Assembly (NCBI GenBank): GCA_036265535.1
Contig: DATAOV010000111.1
Span: forward strand, 1-24,666
Direction: 5' to 3'
From: AC-32 sp036265535
Lineage (GTDB): Bacteria; Actinomycetota; Thermoleophilia; Gaiellales; Gaiellaceae
Length of the DNA stretch: 24,666 nt
Part shown: positions 14,956-21,512 of the stretch, piece by piece
Layout of the letters: each line of letters starts with the position of its first letter
How positions within the stretch are numbered: the stretch's first letter is position 1
The notes under the pieces: generated by a model
Seen by the model: the letters and a program-made list of their open reading frames with translations, nothing else
What the model was told of the DNA's origin: nothing
Database searches by the model: none
Program-made: the position numbers and the translations under genes

Positions 14956-16575
14956 CTAACCCCGGGGTACGAACGCCAGCACTGAGCAGGTGGCCCACGC
15001 GGCCAGCACGAGCGGCACGGCCGCCACGCTCGGTGCAGGCAGGAGCGTGACCGCGATCAGGCCGGCGCCGAGGCCGGCGATTGCCCAGAGCCCGCGTTCG
15101 CGCGCGAAGGGAAGCACGACGGCCGCCGCCGCCAGCGCGAGCGCTTCGAACAGCAGCGCGGGGTGGTCGAGCAGCGCGCGCCAGAGCGCCACCGCGACGG
15201 CGAACGGATCCTCGCTTCCCGTGATTCCCAGCCCTCGCGGCGGCGCGGCTCCGGTGAACGGCAAGGGCGCATGGCGCAGGCCGGCGACGACCGCTGCGAG
15301 GAGGACGGCGGCTCCGACCTGGATCGCGCGGCGGGGGCGGCTGCGGACGGCCTGCGAGGCGAGGGGCAGGAAGCCGAGCGCGAGCAGAGGAGCGAAGAGC
15401 GGGCCGAGGGCGAGGAAGAGCCCCTCGCGCGGGGTCCGCCAGCAGAGCGCGAGCCACGCGCAGGCAACGGCGGCGTAAACGAGGGCGAGTCCGGAGGAGA
15501 CGTTGCCGAGCGGGAGCACCGGCACGGCCAGCGCGAAGGCCAGCCCGAGCCGCGGCCGAACGAGAGTGAGCCCGAAGGCCATCAGCGCGAGGATCGGTGC
15601 GAGCAACGGCGGGAAGAACGGCAGCACGGCGGCAGTCCACCCGGCGAAGATGCCGGCGGCGGCCGGAGCGGCGAGCCTCACGGCGACCTTCGTTGCGGGC
15701 ACGTCCAGTGGGGGTAGGGTCGTGCGGGTCTTCCGGCGCCGGAGCCGCACGGCGAAGGCGTCACGAATCTCGAAGGCGAGCCGAGCCGCCGGTGGCCGTG
15801 CGGCGGGATCGACGGCCAGCATTCGGCCGATCAGCGTCGTGAGTGGCTTCGGCAGGTCGGGGCGAACCTCGGCGAGCGGCGCTGCGCCGGCCTCGATCCG
15901 CTTCGCTGTCTCGAGTAGCGAGCCGTTCCAGAACGGGTGCCAGCCGGCGAGGGATTCCCACAGCAGGACGCCGACTGCCCAGACATCGGCCGGCGGCCCC
16001 CCCGACTCCCCGTGCACGAGCCGTTCCGGGGGCACGTAGGCCAGCGTCCCCGGCACGTCGCCGGTCGCCGTCAGCGGTTCTTCCTCGGCGAGCTGGGCGA
16101 GCCCGAAGTCGAGGAGTCTGATCGAGAGCTCGACACCCTCGGCGACGAGCACGTTCGAGGGCTTGACGTCGCGGTGAACGATCCCGCGCCCGTGCGCGTG
16201 CGCGAGTGCCTCGAGGATCTGCGCTCCTGCCTCGACCGCGGCGGCGTCGTTCAGCTCGCCCGCGCGCATGGCCTGGCGCAGCGTCTGACCCGGAATGTAC
16301 TCGTAGGCGATGTAGACGTTGCGCGTGTCGCGTTCGAGCCCGTACGCGCGCAGGCAGCGCTCGTGTCTCAGGCGAGCAGCGGCGAGCGCCTCCCGCTCGG
16401 CGCGCGTCGCGGCTTTCCCCTCCCGCGGGACGATCTTGAGCGCAACCTCGAGCCCGGTGCGCTCGTCGCGCGCGAGCCAGACGGATCCGGAACCGCCGCT
16501 GCCGAGCGGGCGCAGGGGCCGATAGCGCTCAGCTACGAGCTCGCTCGGAGAGAGCGCAAGCGCCGCCTCGGCCAC
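14956..16575 (-). CDS. Ser/Thr protein kinase fused to a polytopic membrane domain
   Basis: The first gene of the cell-wall signalling operon, 539 residues. The N-terminal kinase (about 18-275) is complete: GSGGSGSVWLARD (25-37), ALKIV (K47), HRDVKPSNVLV (D136), DFGLAQL (D156), GTLAYVPPERL and DVWAVGVLLWE. Instead of one span and a sensor, the C-terminal half (about 298-535) is strongly hydrophobic, with roughly eight to ten predicted spans separated by short basic turns such as RPRLG and RSRPRRA. No named transporter or enzyme motif is seen there. It occupies the position of a second kinase in this cluster, where mycobacteria instead have pknA between pbpA and pknB. The start is a GTG, with no good SD or TANNNT close by, so the exact N-terminus is less certain. 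Confidence 0.88.
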   Translation of the reverse strand: MAEAALALSPSELVAERYRPLRPLGSGGSGSVWLARDERTGLEVALKIVPREGKAATRAEREALAAARLRHERCLRAYGLERDTRNVYIAYEYIPGQTLRQAMRAGELNDAAAVEAGAQILEALAHAHGRGIVHRDVKPSNVLVAEGVELSIRLLDFGLAQLAEEEPLTATGDVPGTLAYVPPERLVHGESGGPPADVWAVGVLLWESLAGWHPFWNGSLLETAKRIEAGAAPLAEVRPDLPKPLTTLIGRMLAVDPAARPPAARLAFEIRDAFAVRLRRRKTRTTLPPLDVPATKVAVRLAAPAAAGIFAGWTAAVLPFFPPLLAPILALMAFGLTLVRPRLGLAFALAVPVLPLGNVSSGLALVYAAVACAWLALCWRTPREGLFLALGPLFAPLLALGFLPLASQAVRSRPRRAIQVGAAVLLAAVVAGLRHAPLPFTGAAPPRGLGITGSEDPFAVAVALWRALLDHPALLFEALALAAAAVVLPFARERGLWAIAGLGAGLIAVTLLPAPSVAAVPLVLAAWATCSVLAFVPRG

Positions 16576-16641
16576 GACACCGTGTTTTCGCGCACCTTCG
16601 AAGACTCCTGCCCGGCCGGCGGCCCCGGCCGACCAACTAGG

Positions 16642-16647
16642 TAGAGT
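16642..16647 (+). promoter_or_regulatory. Possible -10 element for the 16674 gene
   Basis: TAGAGT lies 26 bases before ATG 16674 in the 98-base divergent region. The predicted leader of about 20 bases has no Shine-Dalgarno. Weak call. Confidence 0.3.
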
Positions 16648-16673
16648 GGGCCGGATTTTTCCTGCAATTCCTC

Positions 16674-17834
16674 ATGACTGAACGCGAAGACACCGACATC
16701 GATTTCGACTTCTTCGAGGAGGAGTCGCCGACCGAGGAGGCCTCCGGCACCGCCCGGGAGATCCGCCGGCCCGGTGGGCCGCGCGGGCCTCAGCGCCCCA
16801 GCGCGCCGTCCAACCTCACCCCGCTCCTGCGGCTGATCGGCCTGATCGCCTTCGCGATTCTCATCATCGTGCTGCTCGTCTTCTGGATCCAGAGCTGCCG
16901 CGAGGCGAGCAAGACGGCGACGTACAAGAACTACATGGCGAAGGTGTCCGAGGTCTCGGGCTCGTCGCGGCAGATCGGGCGGCAGCTCAGCCAGGCGCTG
17001 CTCGCGCAGGGCTTGAAGCAGGCGGAGGTCGAACGGCGCATCTCCGGCCTCGCGCGCCAGGAGCAGCTCGACGTCGACCGCGCTCGCGAGATCACCCCCC
17101 CGGGGACGCTTCGGGACGAGCACGACTCGTTGATCGAGGCGCTCCAATTTCGGGTCAGCGGCCTCAACGGGCTCGCCAACGCGCTCGCGGCCACTGCACA
17201 GACGAAGGACGTCACACGCGCGGGATCGGTGCTCGCCTCGCAGATGCAGCGGCTGCTCGCGAGCGACGTGATCTACGACGACGAGTTCAAGGATCCCTCG
17301 AGCACCGAGCTCAAGCGGCAGGGAGTAACGGGAACGAACGAGAGCGGCGGCCCTCTCGTGCCCGACTCGAACTTCCTCCAGACCGCCGACTTCGCCACGA
17401 CGACTTCGATGGTGAACGTGCTCAGCAAGATCCGCGGCGGCGCGGTGACGCCCAGCCAGGGCGGCCTCAGGGGAACAAACATCGTCAAGGTCGAGGTGCT
17501 GCCGGCCGGAACCGAGCTCAGCACGACCACGCAGACTCCGATCACGGTCCGCACCAACCTGGCCTTCCAGGTCACCGTCAAGGATTCGGGCGACTCCCAG
17601 GTGACGGGCATTCCGGTCACGCTGACCATCACGCAGTCGCACGGCGGCAACATCACGCTGAAGAAGACGATCCCCTTCATCAACCCGGGCGAGCAGAAGC
17701 CAGTCACCTTCACGAACATCCCGGCGGTCAACTTCAGCACGCCGGCGACCGTGAAGGTCGAGGTGCAGCCGGTCGCGGGCGAGAGCAACACCGACAACAA
17801 CTCCGCCGACTACCCGGTCATCTTCTCGGCCTAG
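16674..17834 (+). CDS. Single-pass membrane protein with CARDB-like C-terminal domain
   Basis: A 386-residue protein of unknown function. The cytosolic N-terminus is very acidic (TDIDFDFFEEESPTEE), then Pro/Arg-rich. One membrane span covers about 51-72. The outer part starts with an alpha-helical stretch (about 80-210) with many Gln, Arg and Glu residues, probably coiled-coil-like. It ends with a beta-sandwich (about 272-386) whose pattern (ITVRTNLAFQVTVKDSGDSQ, GIPVTLTI, KPVTFTNIP, TVKVEVQPVAGESNTDNN) resembles CARDB/Ig-like adhesion domains. Its gene is divergent from the kinase/PG operon, so a role in the envelope or as a kinase substrate is plausible but only inferred. No catalytic motif is seen. 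Confidence 0.8.
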   Translation: MTEREDTDIDFDFFEEESPTEEASGTAREIRRPGGPRGPQRPSAPSNLTPLLRLIGLIAFAILIIVLLVFWIQSCREASKTATYKNYMAKVSEVSGSSRQIGRQLSQALLAQGLKQAEVERRISGLARQEQLDVDRAREITPPGTLRDEHDSLIEALQFRVSGLNGLANALAATAQTKDVTRAGSVLASQMQRLLASDVIYDDEFKDPSSTELKRQGVTGTNESGGPLVPDSNFLQTADFATTTSMVNVLSKIRGGAVTPSQGGLRGTNIVKVEVLPAGTELSTTTQTPITVRTNLAFQVTVKDSGDSQVTGIPVTLTITQSHGGNITLKKTIPFINPGEQKPVTFTNIPAVNFSTPATVKVEVQPVAGESNTDNNSADYPVIFSA

Positions 17835-17871
17835 CGGCCTCGGGACGCGTCTGCATGTTCTGGCCCTGGGA

Positions 17872-17955
17872 GTGGTCGAGCGCGACCACGAGATCCAGAA
17901 CCCGCAGCAGCAGCCGTTCGTCCCGCCGTTCAAACGGGTCGGTCGCAAGATCTGA
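17872..17955 (+). CDS. Possible 27-residue small protein
   Basis: GTG 17872 opens a short frame to TGA 17953-17955. Of its 27 sense codons, 25 end in G or C, matching real genes here. The product is polar, with an NPQQQPFVPPFK middle and a basic end GRKI. There is no good Shine-Dalgarno, other frames are also open across the region, and I know no homologue. It may be the tail of the 16674 transcript only. Confidence 0.2.
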   Translation: MVERDHEIQNPQQQPFVPPFKRVGRKI

Positions 17956-17968
17956 GCTCCGTGCCGTC

Positions 17969-17974
17969 TAGGAT
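17969..17974 (+). promoter_or_regulatory. Predicted -10 element for the leaderless DUF4446 gene
   Basis: TAGGAT, 9 bases before ATG 17984, without a Shine-Dalgarno in between. Confidence 0.55.
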
Positions 17975-17983
17975 GGTCGGCGC

Positions 17984-18466
17984 ATGAACGTCTCGAGCGC
18001 GACCGCCGCCTGGATCGCGATCGGCGCAGCGGTGGCGGCCGTGCTGGCTCTGATCGCGGCGCTATGGGTTGTCACACGCGTGCGCCGCCTACGGGCCGGC
18101 CAGGCGGTCCTGCTCGGGAACGGCAAGACCGACCTGGTCGACTTCGCGGTCTCTCTCCAGGGGCGCATCGACGACTTGCACCGCGCGGTGGACGAAATCG
18201 CCGCGGGCCTGGTGCGCGTCGACCGGCGCGTCGACCACTCGGTGACGAACACCTCGATCGTCCGTTACGACGCCTACGAGGACACGGGTGGGCACCAGTC
18301 GGCCTCCTTGGCCGTGCTCGACTCGGCGCGCACAGGCGTCGTCGTGACCGCGATCCAGGGGCGCGACTACGCGCGGATCTACATGAAGGAGCTCGACCGC
18401 GGCCGGGCCTCGGTGGCGCTTTCGCCCGAGGAAGCCGAGGCCGTTGAACGAGCCATGTCTCGGTGA
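17984..18466 (+). CDS. DUF4446 family membrane-anchored protein
   Basis: This 160-residue protein begins with a hydrophobic segment (about 8-33) that should anchor it in the membrane. A helical region follows (about 36-83; FAVSLQGRIDDLHRAVDEIA, then RVDRRVDHS) that could form a coiled coil. The C-terminal part carries the DUF4446 hallmark: IVRYDAYEDTGGHQSASLAVLDS, split over about 90-112, then GVVVTAIQGRDYARIYMKEL and a terminal LSPEEAEAVERA. The family is common in Firmicutes and Actinobacteria and has no assigned function. The TAGGAT element supports ATG 17984 and its own promoter. A terminator-like hairpin follows the stop. Confidence 0.88.
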   Translation: MNVSSATAAWIAIGAAVAAVLALIAALWVVTRVRRLRAGQAVLLGNGKTDLVDFAVSLQGRIDDLHRAVDEIAAGLVRVDRRVDHSVTNTSIVRYDAYEDTGGHQSASLAVLDSARTGVVVTAIQGRDYARIYMKELDRGRASVALSPEEAEAVERAMSR

Positions 18467-18484
18467 AATGAACCCGCGCAGAGC

Positions 18485-18503
18485 ACTCGGCCCGCGGCCG
18501 AGT
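18485..18503 (+). terminator. Hairpin without T-run, probable transcript end
   Basis: ACTCGGCC (18485-18492) and GGCCGAGT (18496-18503) form a perfect 8-bp stem with a 3-base loop, 19 bases after the DUF4446 stop. There is no T-run, as is frequent for actinobacterial terminators. It sits just upstream of the HNH promoter. Confidence 0.5.
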
Positions 18504-18519
18504 CTTGCACGCTGATTGC

Positions 18520-18525
18520 TAAATT
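18520..18525 (+). promoter_or_regulatory. Predicted -10 element for the leaderless HNH gene
   Basis: TAAATT, an unusually AT-rich hexamer for this DNA, sits 7 bases before GTG 18533. No Shine-Dalgarno is present. Confidence 0.6.
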
Positions 18526-18532
18526 CAGGCGT

Positions 18533-19063
18533 GTGCAGCAGGTTCTAGTTCTGAACGCGAGTTACGAGCCGCTGAACGTGACCACCGTTCGGCGTGCGCA
18601 TGTGCTCGTGTTCAAGGGCAAGGCCGAGGTGATCGAGGAGCTCGAGCAGCCCCTCAGATCCGCAACTGACACCTATCCCTGGCCGCACGTGATCAGGCTC
18701 GTCCAGTACGTGCGCGTGCCGCGGACGCTGCAGCGGAAGATCTCGCGCCGGGCGCTCTTTGCCCGGGACGGCTGGCGCTGCATGTACTGCGGCACCACGA
18801 GCGGCCGCCTGACGCTCGACCACGTCGTCCCGCGCAGCCGCGGCGGTGATTCGGTCTGGGAGAACGTCGTCACCTCGTGCGCGCCCTGCAACATGCGCAA
18901 GGGCAACCGGCTCCCCGACGAGGTCTCGATGACGCTGCGCAAGCCGCCCCGTCCGCCGGCGCCTGTGCTCTTCATTCACCTTGCGACGCCGAGGATCCCG
19001 CACGGCTGGCAGCCGTACCTGAACGGACTGGCCGACGGCGCGACGGCTACCGCCACCGCCTGA
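18533..19063 (+). CDS. HNH endonuclease family protein
   Basis: A 176-residue protein of the widespread, chromosomally conserved HNH group in Actinobacteria. The N-terminal module (QVLVLNASYEPLNVTTVRRA, 3-22) is typical of this group. The HNH/zinc fold is complete: CMYC (C83, C86), TLDHVVPRSRGG with D96 and H97, WENVVTSCAPCN with N111, C116 and C119, and MRKGNR. The four cysteines should bind a structural zinc; His97 and the asparagines form the metal-dependent nuclease site. The cellular role is not known, and it is not next to other restriction or phage genes, so it is probably a housekeeping nuclease. The GTG start is placed by the TAAATT element and by conservation of the N-terminus. Confidence 0.92.
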   Translation: MQQVLVLNASYEPLNVTTVRRAHVLVFKGKAEVIEELEQPLRSATDTYPWPHVIRLVQYVRVPRTLQRKISRRALFARDGWRCMYCGTTSGRLTLDHVVPRSRGGDSVWENVVTSCAPCNMRKGNRLPDEVSMTLRKPPRPPAPVLFIHLATPRIPHGWQPYLNGLADGATATATA

Positions 19064-19068
19064 TGTGA

Positions 19069-19086
19069 CGCCGGGTCCTCCCGGCG
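19069..19086 (+). terminator. Hairpin after the HNH gene
   Basis: CGCCGGG (19069-19075) and CCCGGCG (19080-19086) form a perfect 7-bp stem with a TCCT loop, 5 bases after the HNH stop. No T-run follows. It could end the HNH transcript or form part of the leader of the next gene. Confidence 0.4.
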
Positions 19087-19108
19087 GCGTACCTCCCGTA
19101 CGTAAACC

Positions 19109-19114
19109 AGGAGG
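19109..19114 (+). promoter_or_regulatory. Strong Shine-Dalgarno of the SIMPL gene
   Basis: AGGAGG, 5 bases before ATG 19120, one of the few canonical ribosome sites in the window. GGAGG (19110-19114) can pair with CCTCC at 19092-19096, so the site may be partly hidden in a hairpin. Confidence 0.75.
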
Positions 19115-19119
19115 ACACG

Positions 19120-19827
19120 ATGAGAATCGTCCAAATAGGTGCGATCGCGGCGCTGCTAGCGGTCGCAGTCGCGTACGCGGGCGTCGGCAGGCCCGGTTCC
19201 GCCCACGGGTCGGCGCCACTTCCGACGCACGGCGTCACGGTGACGGGAACTGCGTCGGTCAGCTCGGTGCCGGATCGCGCAAGTTTCTCGTTCGGTGTGG
19301 GCACGAACGGCACGACGGCGAGCCAGGCGTCCTCAGAGAATGCGCGGAAGGCTCGTGAGGTGATCGCCGCGCTCTTGGGAGCCGGCCTAGCGAAGGCCGA
19401 CCTGCAGACGCAGGATGTCAGTGTGGGACCGAGCTGGAACGGCGACGGCAGGCCGGATGGGTTCACGGCGCACAGCTCGGTCGTGGCGAAGGTACGGAAC
19501 GTCGCCCGGGCCGGGGCGATCGTGGATGCGGCCGTCGCGGCCGGCGCGAACGAGTCCTCGGGCCCGTCCTTCGACCGCTCCGACCGGGACGAGCTCTATC
19601 GCAGTGCGCTTCGCCGGGCATTCGCCGATGCGCGCGCCAAGGCACAGACCCTGGCGAGCGAAGCAGGCGCGAGCGTCGGGCCGGTGCTCCGCATCGAGGA
19701 GTCGAGCGTTCCGGAGGCGCCGGTGCCGTACGAGGCCAGGGCGGCGCTCGACTCGGGCCCGACCCCGGTCGAGCCGGGGACGCAGGAGGTACGAGCGACG
19801 ATCAGCGTGACCTTCAGCCTCGTGTGA
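19120..19827 (+). CDS. Secreted SIMPL (DUF541) domain protein
   Basis: This 235-residue protein has a Sec signal peptide (MRIVQIGAIAALLAVAVAYA, cleavage likely near residue 28) and one SIMPL domain over nearly all of the rest. Typical features are the opening VTVTGTASVSSVPDRASFS, the paired motif ENARKAREVIAALL, a strand-helix unit with LQTQDVSVGPSW, the R-x-A-F-A-D-A-R-A-K-A-Q-T-L-A helix followed by GASVGPVLRIEE, and the ending ATISVTFSLV. The family forms oligomeric envelope proteins; members are linked to stress resistance, but the molecular task is not settled. A canonical ribosome site defines the start. Its last 14 bases overlap the convergent sulfurtransferase gene. Confidence 0.92.
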   Translation: MRIVQIGAIAALLAVAVAYAGVGRPGSAHGSAPLPTHGVTVTGTASVSSVPDRASFSFGVGTNGTTASQASSENARKAREVIAALLGAGLAKADLQTQDVSVGPSWNGDGRPDGFTAHSSVVAKVRNVARAGAIVDAAVAAGANESSGPSFDRSDRDELYRSALRRAFADARAKAQTLASEAGASVGPVLRIEESSVPEAPVPYEARAALDSGPTPVEPGTQEVRATISVTFSLV

Positions 19828-20545
19828 CCGGCAGCCCGAGCTGCTCCCACTCGCTCCAGGAGCCCGGATAGAGCTTCGCTTCGCGACCGGCGAGCGCGAG
19901 CCGGTGCAGGACGACGCAGGAAGTCACGCCGGAACCGCAGTAGGTGACGAGCTCCCCGGCGGCAAGCTCCGGGATCGGCTCGTTCCAGGGGGCGTTGATC
20001 GCGCCCGGCACGCGCCCGGGAACCACGTCGATCGGGTTGGGCTCGCCGCGGAAGCGCTCCGGGAGGCGGGCGTCGACCACGACGAGCTCTTCGTGCCGGG
20101 CTGCCAGCTCCTCCGCGGCGATGATGTCGTCGTCACGCTCCTTTGGCTCGAACGCTGCGGGCTCGATCGTCTCCTCGCCGCTCCTCAGCGGCCCCAGCCA
20201 GCCGTCGAGGTCGAGCACGGCGCAGTCGTCGTGGCCGAAGTGGCGCAGCAGCCACCAGAGCCGCTCGGCTCCGCCCATGTTCCCGTAGGCGACGACGAGG
20301 ACGCCCGCCTGGATCCCGGCAGCCGAGGCCGCGCGAGCGAAGTCCTCGGCACTCGGCAGTGGGTGGCGGCCGGCTCGTCCGGGCGGAGCGGAGAGGTCCT
20401 CGTCGACGTCGAGAAACGAGGCGCCGGGAATGTGCCCGGCGCGGTAGAGCTCAAGGCCGCGGCCGGGATAGCCGAGTTCCCAGCGGCAGTCGACGAATTG
20501 GTAGGCGGAGGGAACGGGTTCCTCTCGAGTCTCGCCGGTCCCCGG
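19814..20545 (-). CDS. Two-domain rhodanese sulfurtransferase (SseA-like), start codon unresolved
   Basis: The frame encodes both domains of a thiosulfate/3-mercaptopyruvate sulfurtransferase, which carries sulfur on an active-site cysteine. The inactive N-terminal domain begins FVDCRWELGYPGRGLELYR then AGHIPGASFLDVDEDLSAPP; the C-terminal domain has VVVDARLPERFRGE and the catalytic loop VTYCGSGVTSC. The first ATG in frame is at 20278 (MGGAERLWWLLRHFGHDD), but clear homology extends about 75 residues before it. The 89 codons from 20545 to 20279 contain no ATG, GTG or TTG. The codon before them is the TAG of the methyltransferase in the same frame. A rare start codon, TAG readthrough, or a sequence error could explain this. 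If only the 154-residue part is made, the first domain is lost. Confidence 0.8.
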   Translation of the reverse strand, partial: PGTGETREEPVPSAYQFVDCRWELGYPGRGLELYRAGHIPGASFLDVDEDLSAPPGRAGRHPLPSAEDFARAASAAGIQAGVLVVAYGNMGGAERLWWLLRHFGHDDCAVLDLDGWLGPLRSGEETIEPAAFEPKERDDDIIAAEELAARHEELVVVDARLPERFRGEPNPIDVVPGRVPGAINAPWNEPIPELAAGELVTYCGSGVTSCVVLHRLALAGREAKLYPGSWSEWEQLGLPVTRG

Positions 20546-21391
20546 CTAGGCCCGCGTGGCCGCGGCGACGAGTGAGACGGCGGGAAGTTCCAGACCGTCC
20601 TGCGTTTTGTAGGGCTCGAGGCGTGTTGCGAGATTGGCCCGGACGGCGGCACGCGCTTTGTCGTCGAGCCGCATGAGCGCCATCGAGATGGCCCCAGCCA
20701 CGTCGGACAGGAAACGCCAGTAATCGTCCTCGCCGCTGAACGCGTACGTGAACGGCACCTCCTCGATTTCAGGCTCCGTCAGCCCTGCGTCGGCGAACAG
20801 CCGCCGTATCCGAGCGGTATCGGCGAGCGCAAGGATCCCCGGTTGTCCTGCCTCGGGAGGCGGTAGATGACCGGACTCCACGAGCACCGACATCGGCAGT
20901 GCTGCCCATGGGTTCTTCTCCGGTCCGGCAAAGACGGCGCAAGAGACGCGCCCGCGATCTCGAAGCACCCGTTGCGTCTCAGTGAGCGCTTGAGCCGGAT
21001 CCGCGACCAGCATGTACGCCCACCGGCAAAGCACGCCATCGACGCTTTCATCGGGCAGTTCGAGCGCCTCGGCATCGAGGATGCGGTATTCCACACGCTC
21101 GACGCCGAGCGCCGCGCCCTGACGCCGCGCCGCATCGACCATGGCCGTTGCAAAGTCGCTGACGATGAGGCGCGTATCGCCGCCCAGTGCCGCCAAGGCG
21201 GTGAAGCCCACGACACCGGTTCCCGCAGCCAGCTCGAGGATCGTCTCACCCGGGGCGCAGCGCAGGTGTTCGACCATCCGCTGGGTCACCGGGCGTGCGG
21301 CTGTCTCGAACCAACCGTGGCGCTCCTCCCAGCCCGGCGCCATCGCCTCCCAGACGGCGTGGCTTGCGCGTCTGAACTCGCTCGGCTCCAC
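20546..21391 (-). CDS. Class I SAM-dependent methyltransferase
   Basis: A 281-residue Rossmann methyltransferase of the UbiE/Methyltransf_11-like type. Motif I (ILELAAGTGVVGF, 51-63) binds SAM. Then come an acidic strand end (LIVSDFATAMVDAARRQG), DAEALELPDESVDGVLCRW for motifs II-III, and VLRDRGRVSCAVF for the post-core strand. A tryptophan-rich N-terminus (AVWEAMAPGWEERHGWFE) resembles small-molecule methyltransferases, but no substrate can be named. The GTG start has a TAGCCT hexamer 6 bases upstream and no Shine-Dalgarno. The gene ends in TAG and runs in frame straight into the sulfurtransferase, suggesting a two-gene operon or a split fusion. Confidence 0.88.
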   Translation of the reverse strand: MEPSEFRRASHAVWEAMAPGWEERHGWFETAARPVTQRMVEHLRCAPGETILELAAGTGVVGFTALAALGGDTRLIVSDFATAMVDAARRQGAALGVERVEYRILDAEALELPDESVDGVLCRWAYMLVADPAQALTETQRVLRDRGRVSCAVFAGPEKNPWAALPMSVLVESGHLPPPEAGQPGILALADTARIRRLFADAGLTEPEIEEVPFTYAFSGEDDYWRFLSDVAGAISMALMRLDDKARAAVRANLATRLEPYKTQDGLELPAVSLVAAATRA

Positions 21392-21397
21392 GGGGCA

Positions 21398-21403
21398 AGG
21401 CTA
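21398..21403 (-). promoter_or_regulatory. Predicted -10 element for the leaderless methyltransferase gene
   Basis: TAGCCT on the minus strand, 6 bases before GTG 21391. The spacing is at the short end of the set seen in this window. Confidence 0.45.
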
Positions 21404-21512
21404 ATCCGTCCCGGTGTTGGTTACCACGCTCGATTTGTGTGTTGAGGCCGTCGTCTGGATGAGTAACTAACCCAGCCTGCAGCCCACGAACTGGTATCTC
21501 ACGCGACCTAGG

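Noticed and set aside
6752..16575. Possible chromosomal origin near the fha-pknB cluster, as in mycobacteria
   Set aside because: No cluster of DnaA boxes, no AT-rich unwinding stretch and no dnaA/dnaN/gyrB genes are in the window.
16533..17948. 471-codon minus-strand open frame opposite the 16674 gene
   Set aside because: Typical antisense shadow, and the plus-strand product has a proper membrane span and domain pattern.
21404..21512. Short gap between the Cys4 gene and the methyltransferase promoter with small inverted repeats (GGTTAC, CCTAGGCTAGG)
   Set aside because: The repeats are short, have no T-run and do not form a convincing terminator or operator.
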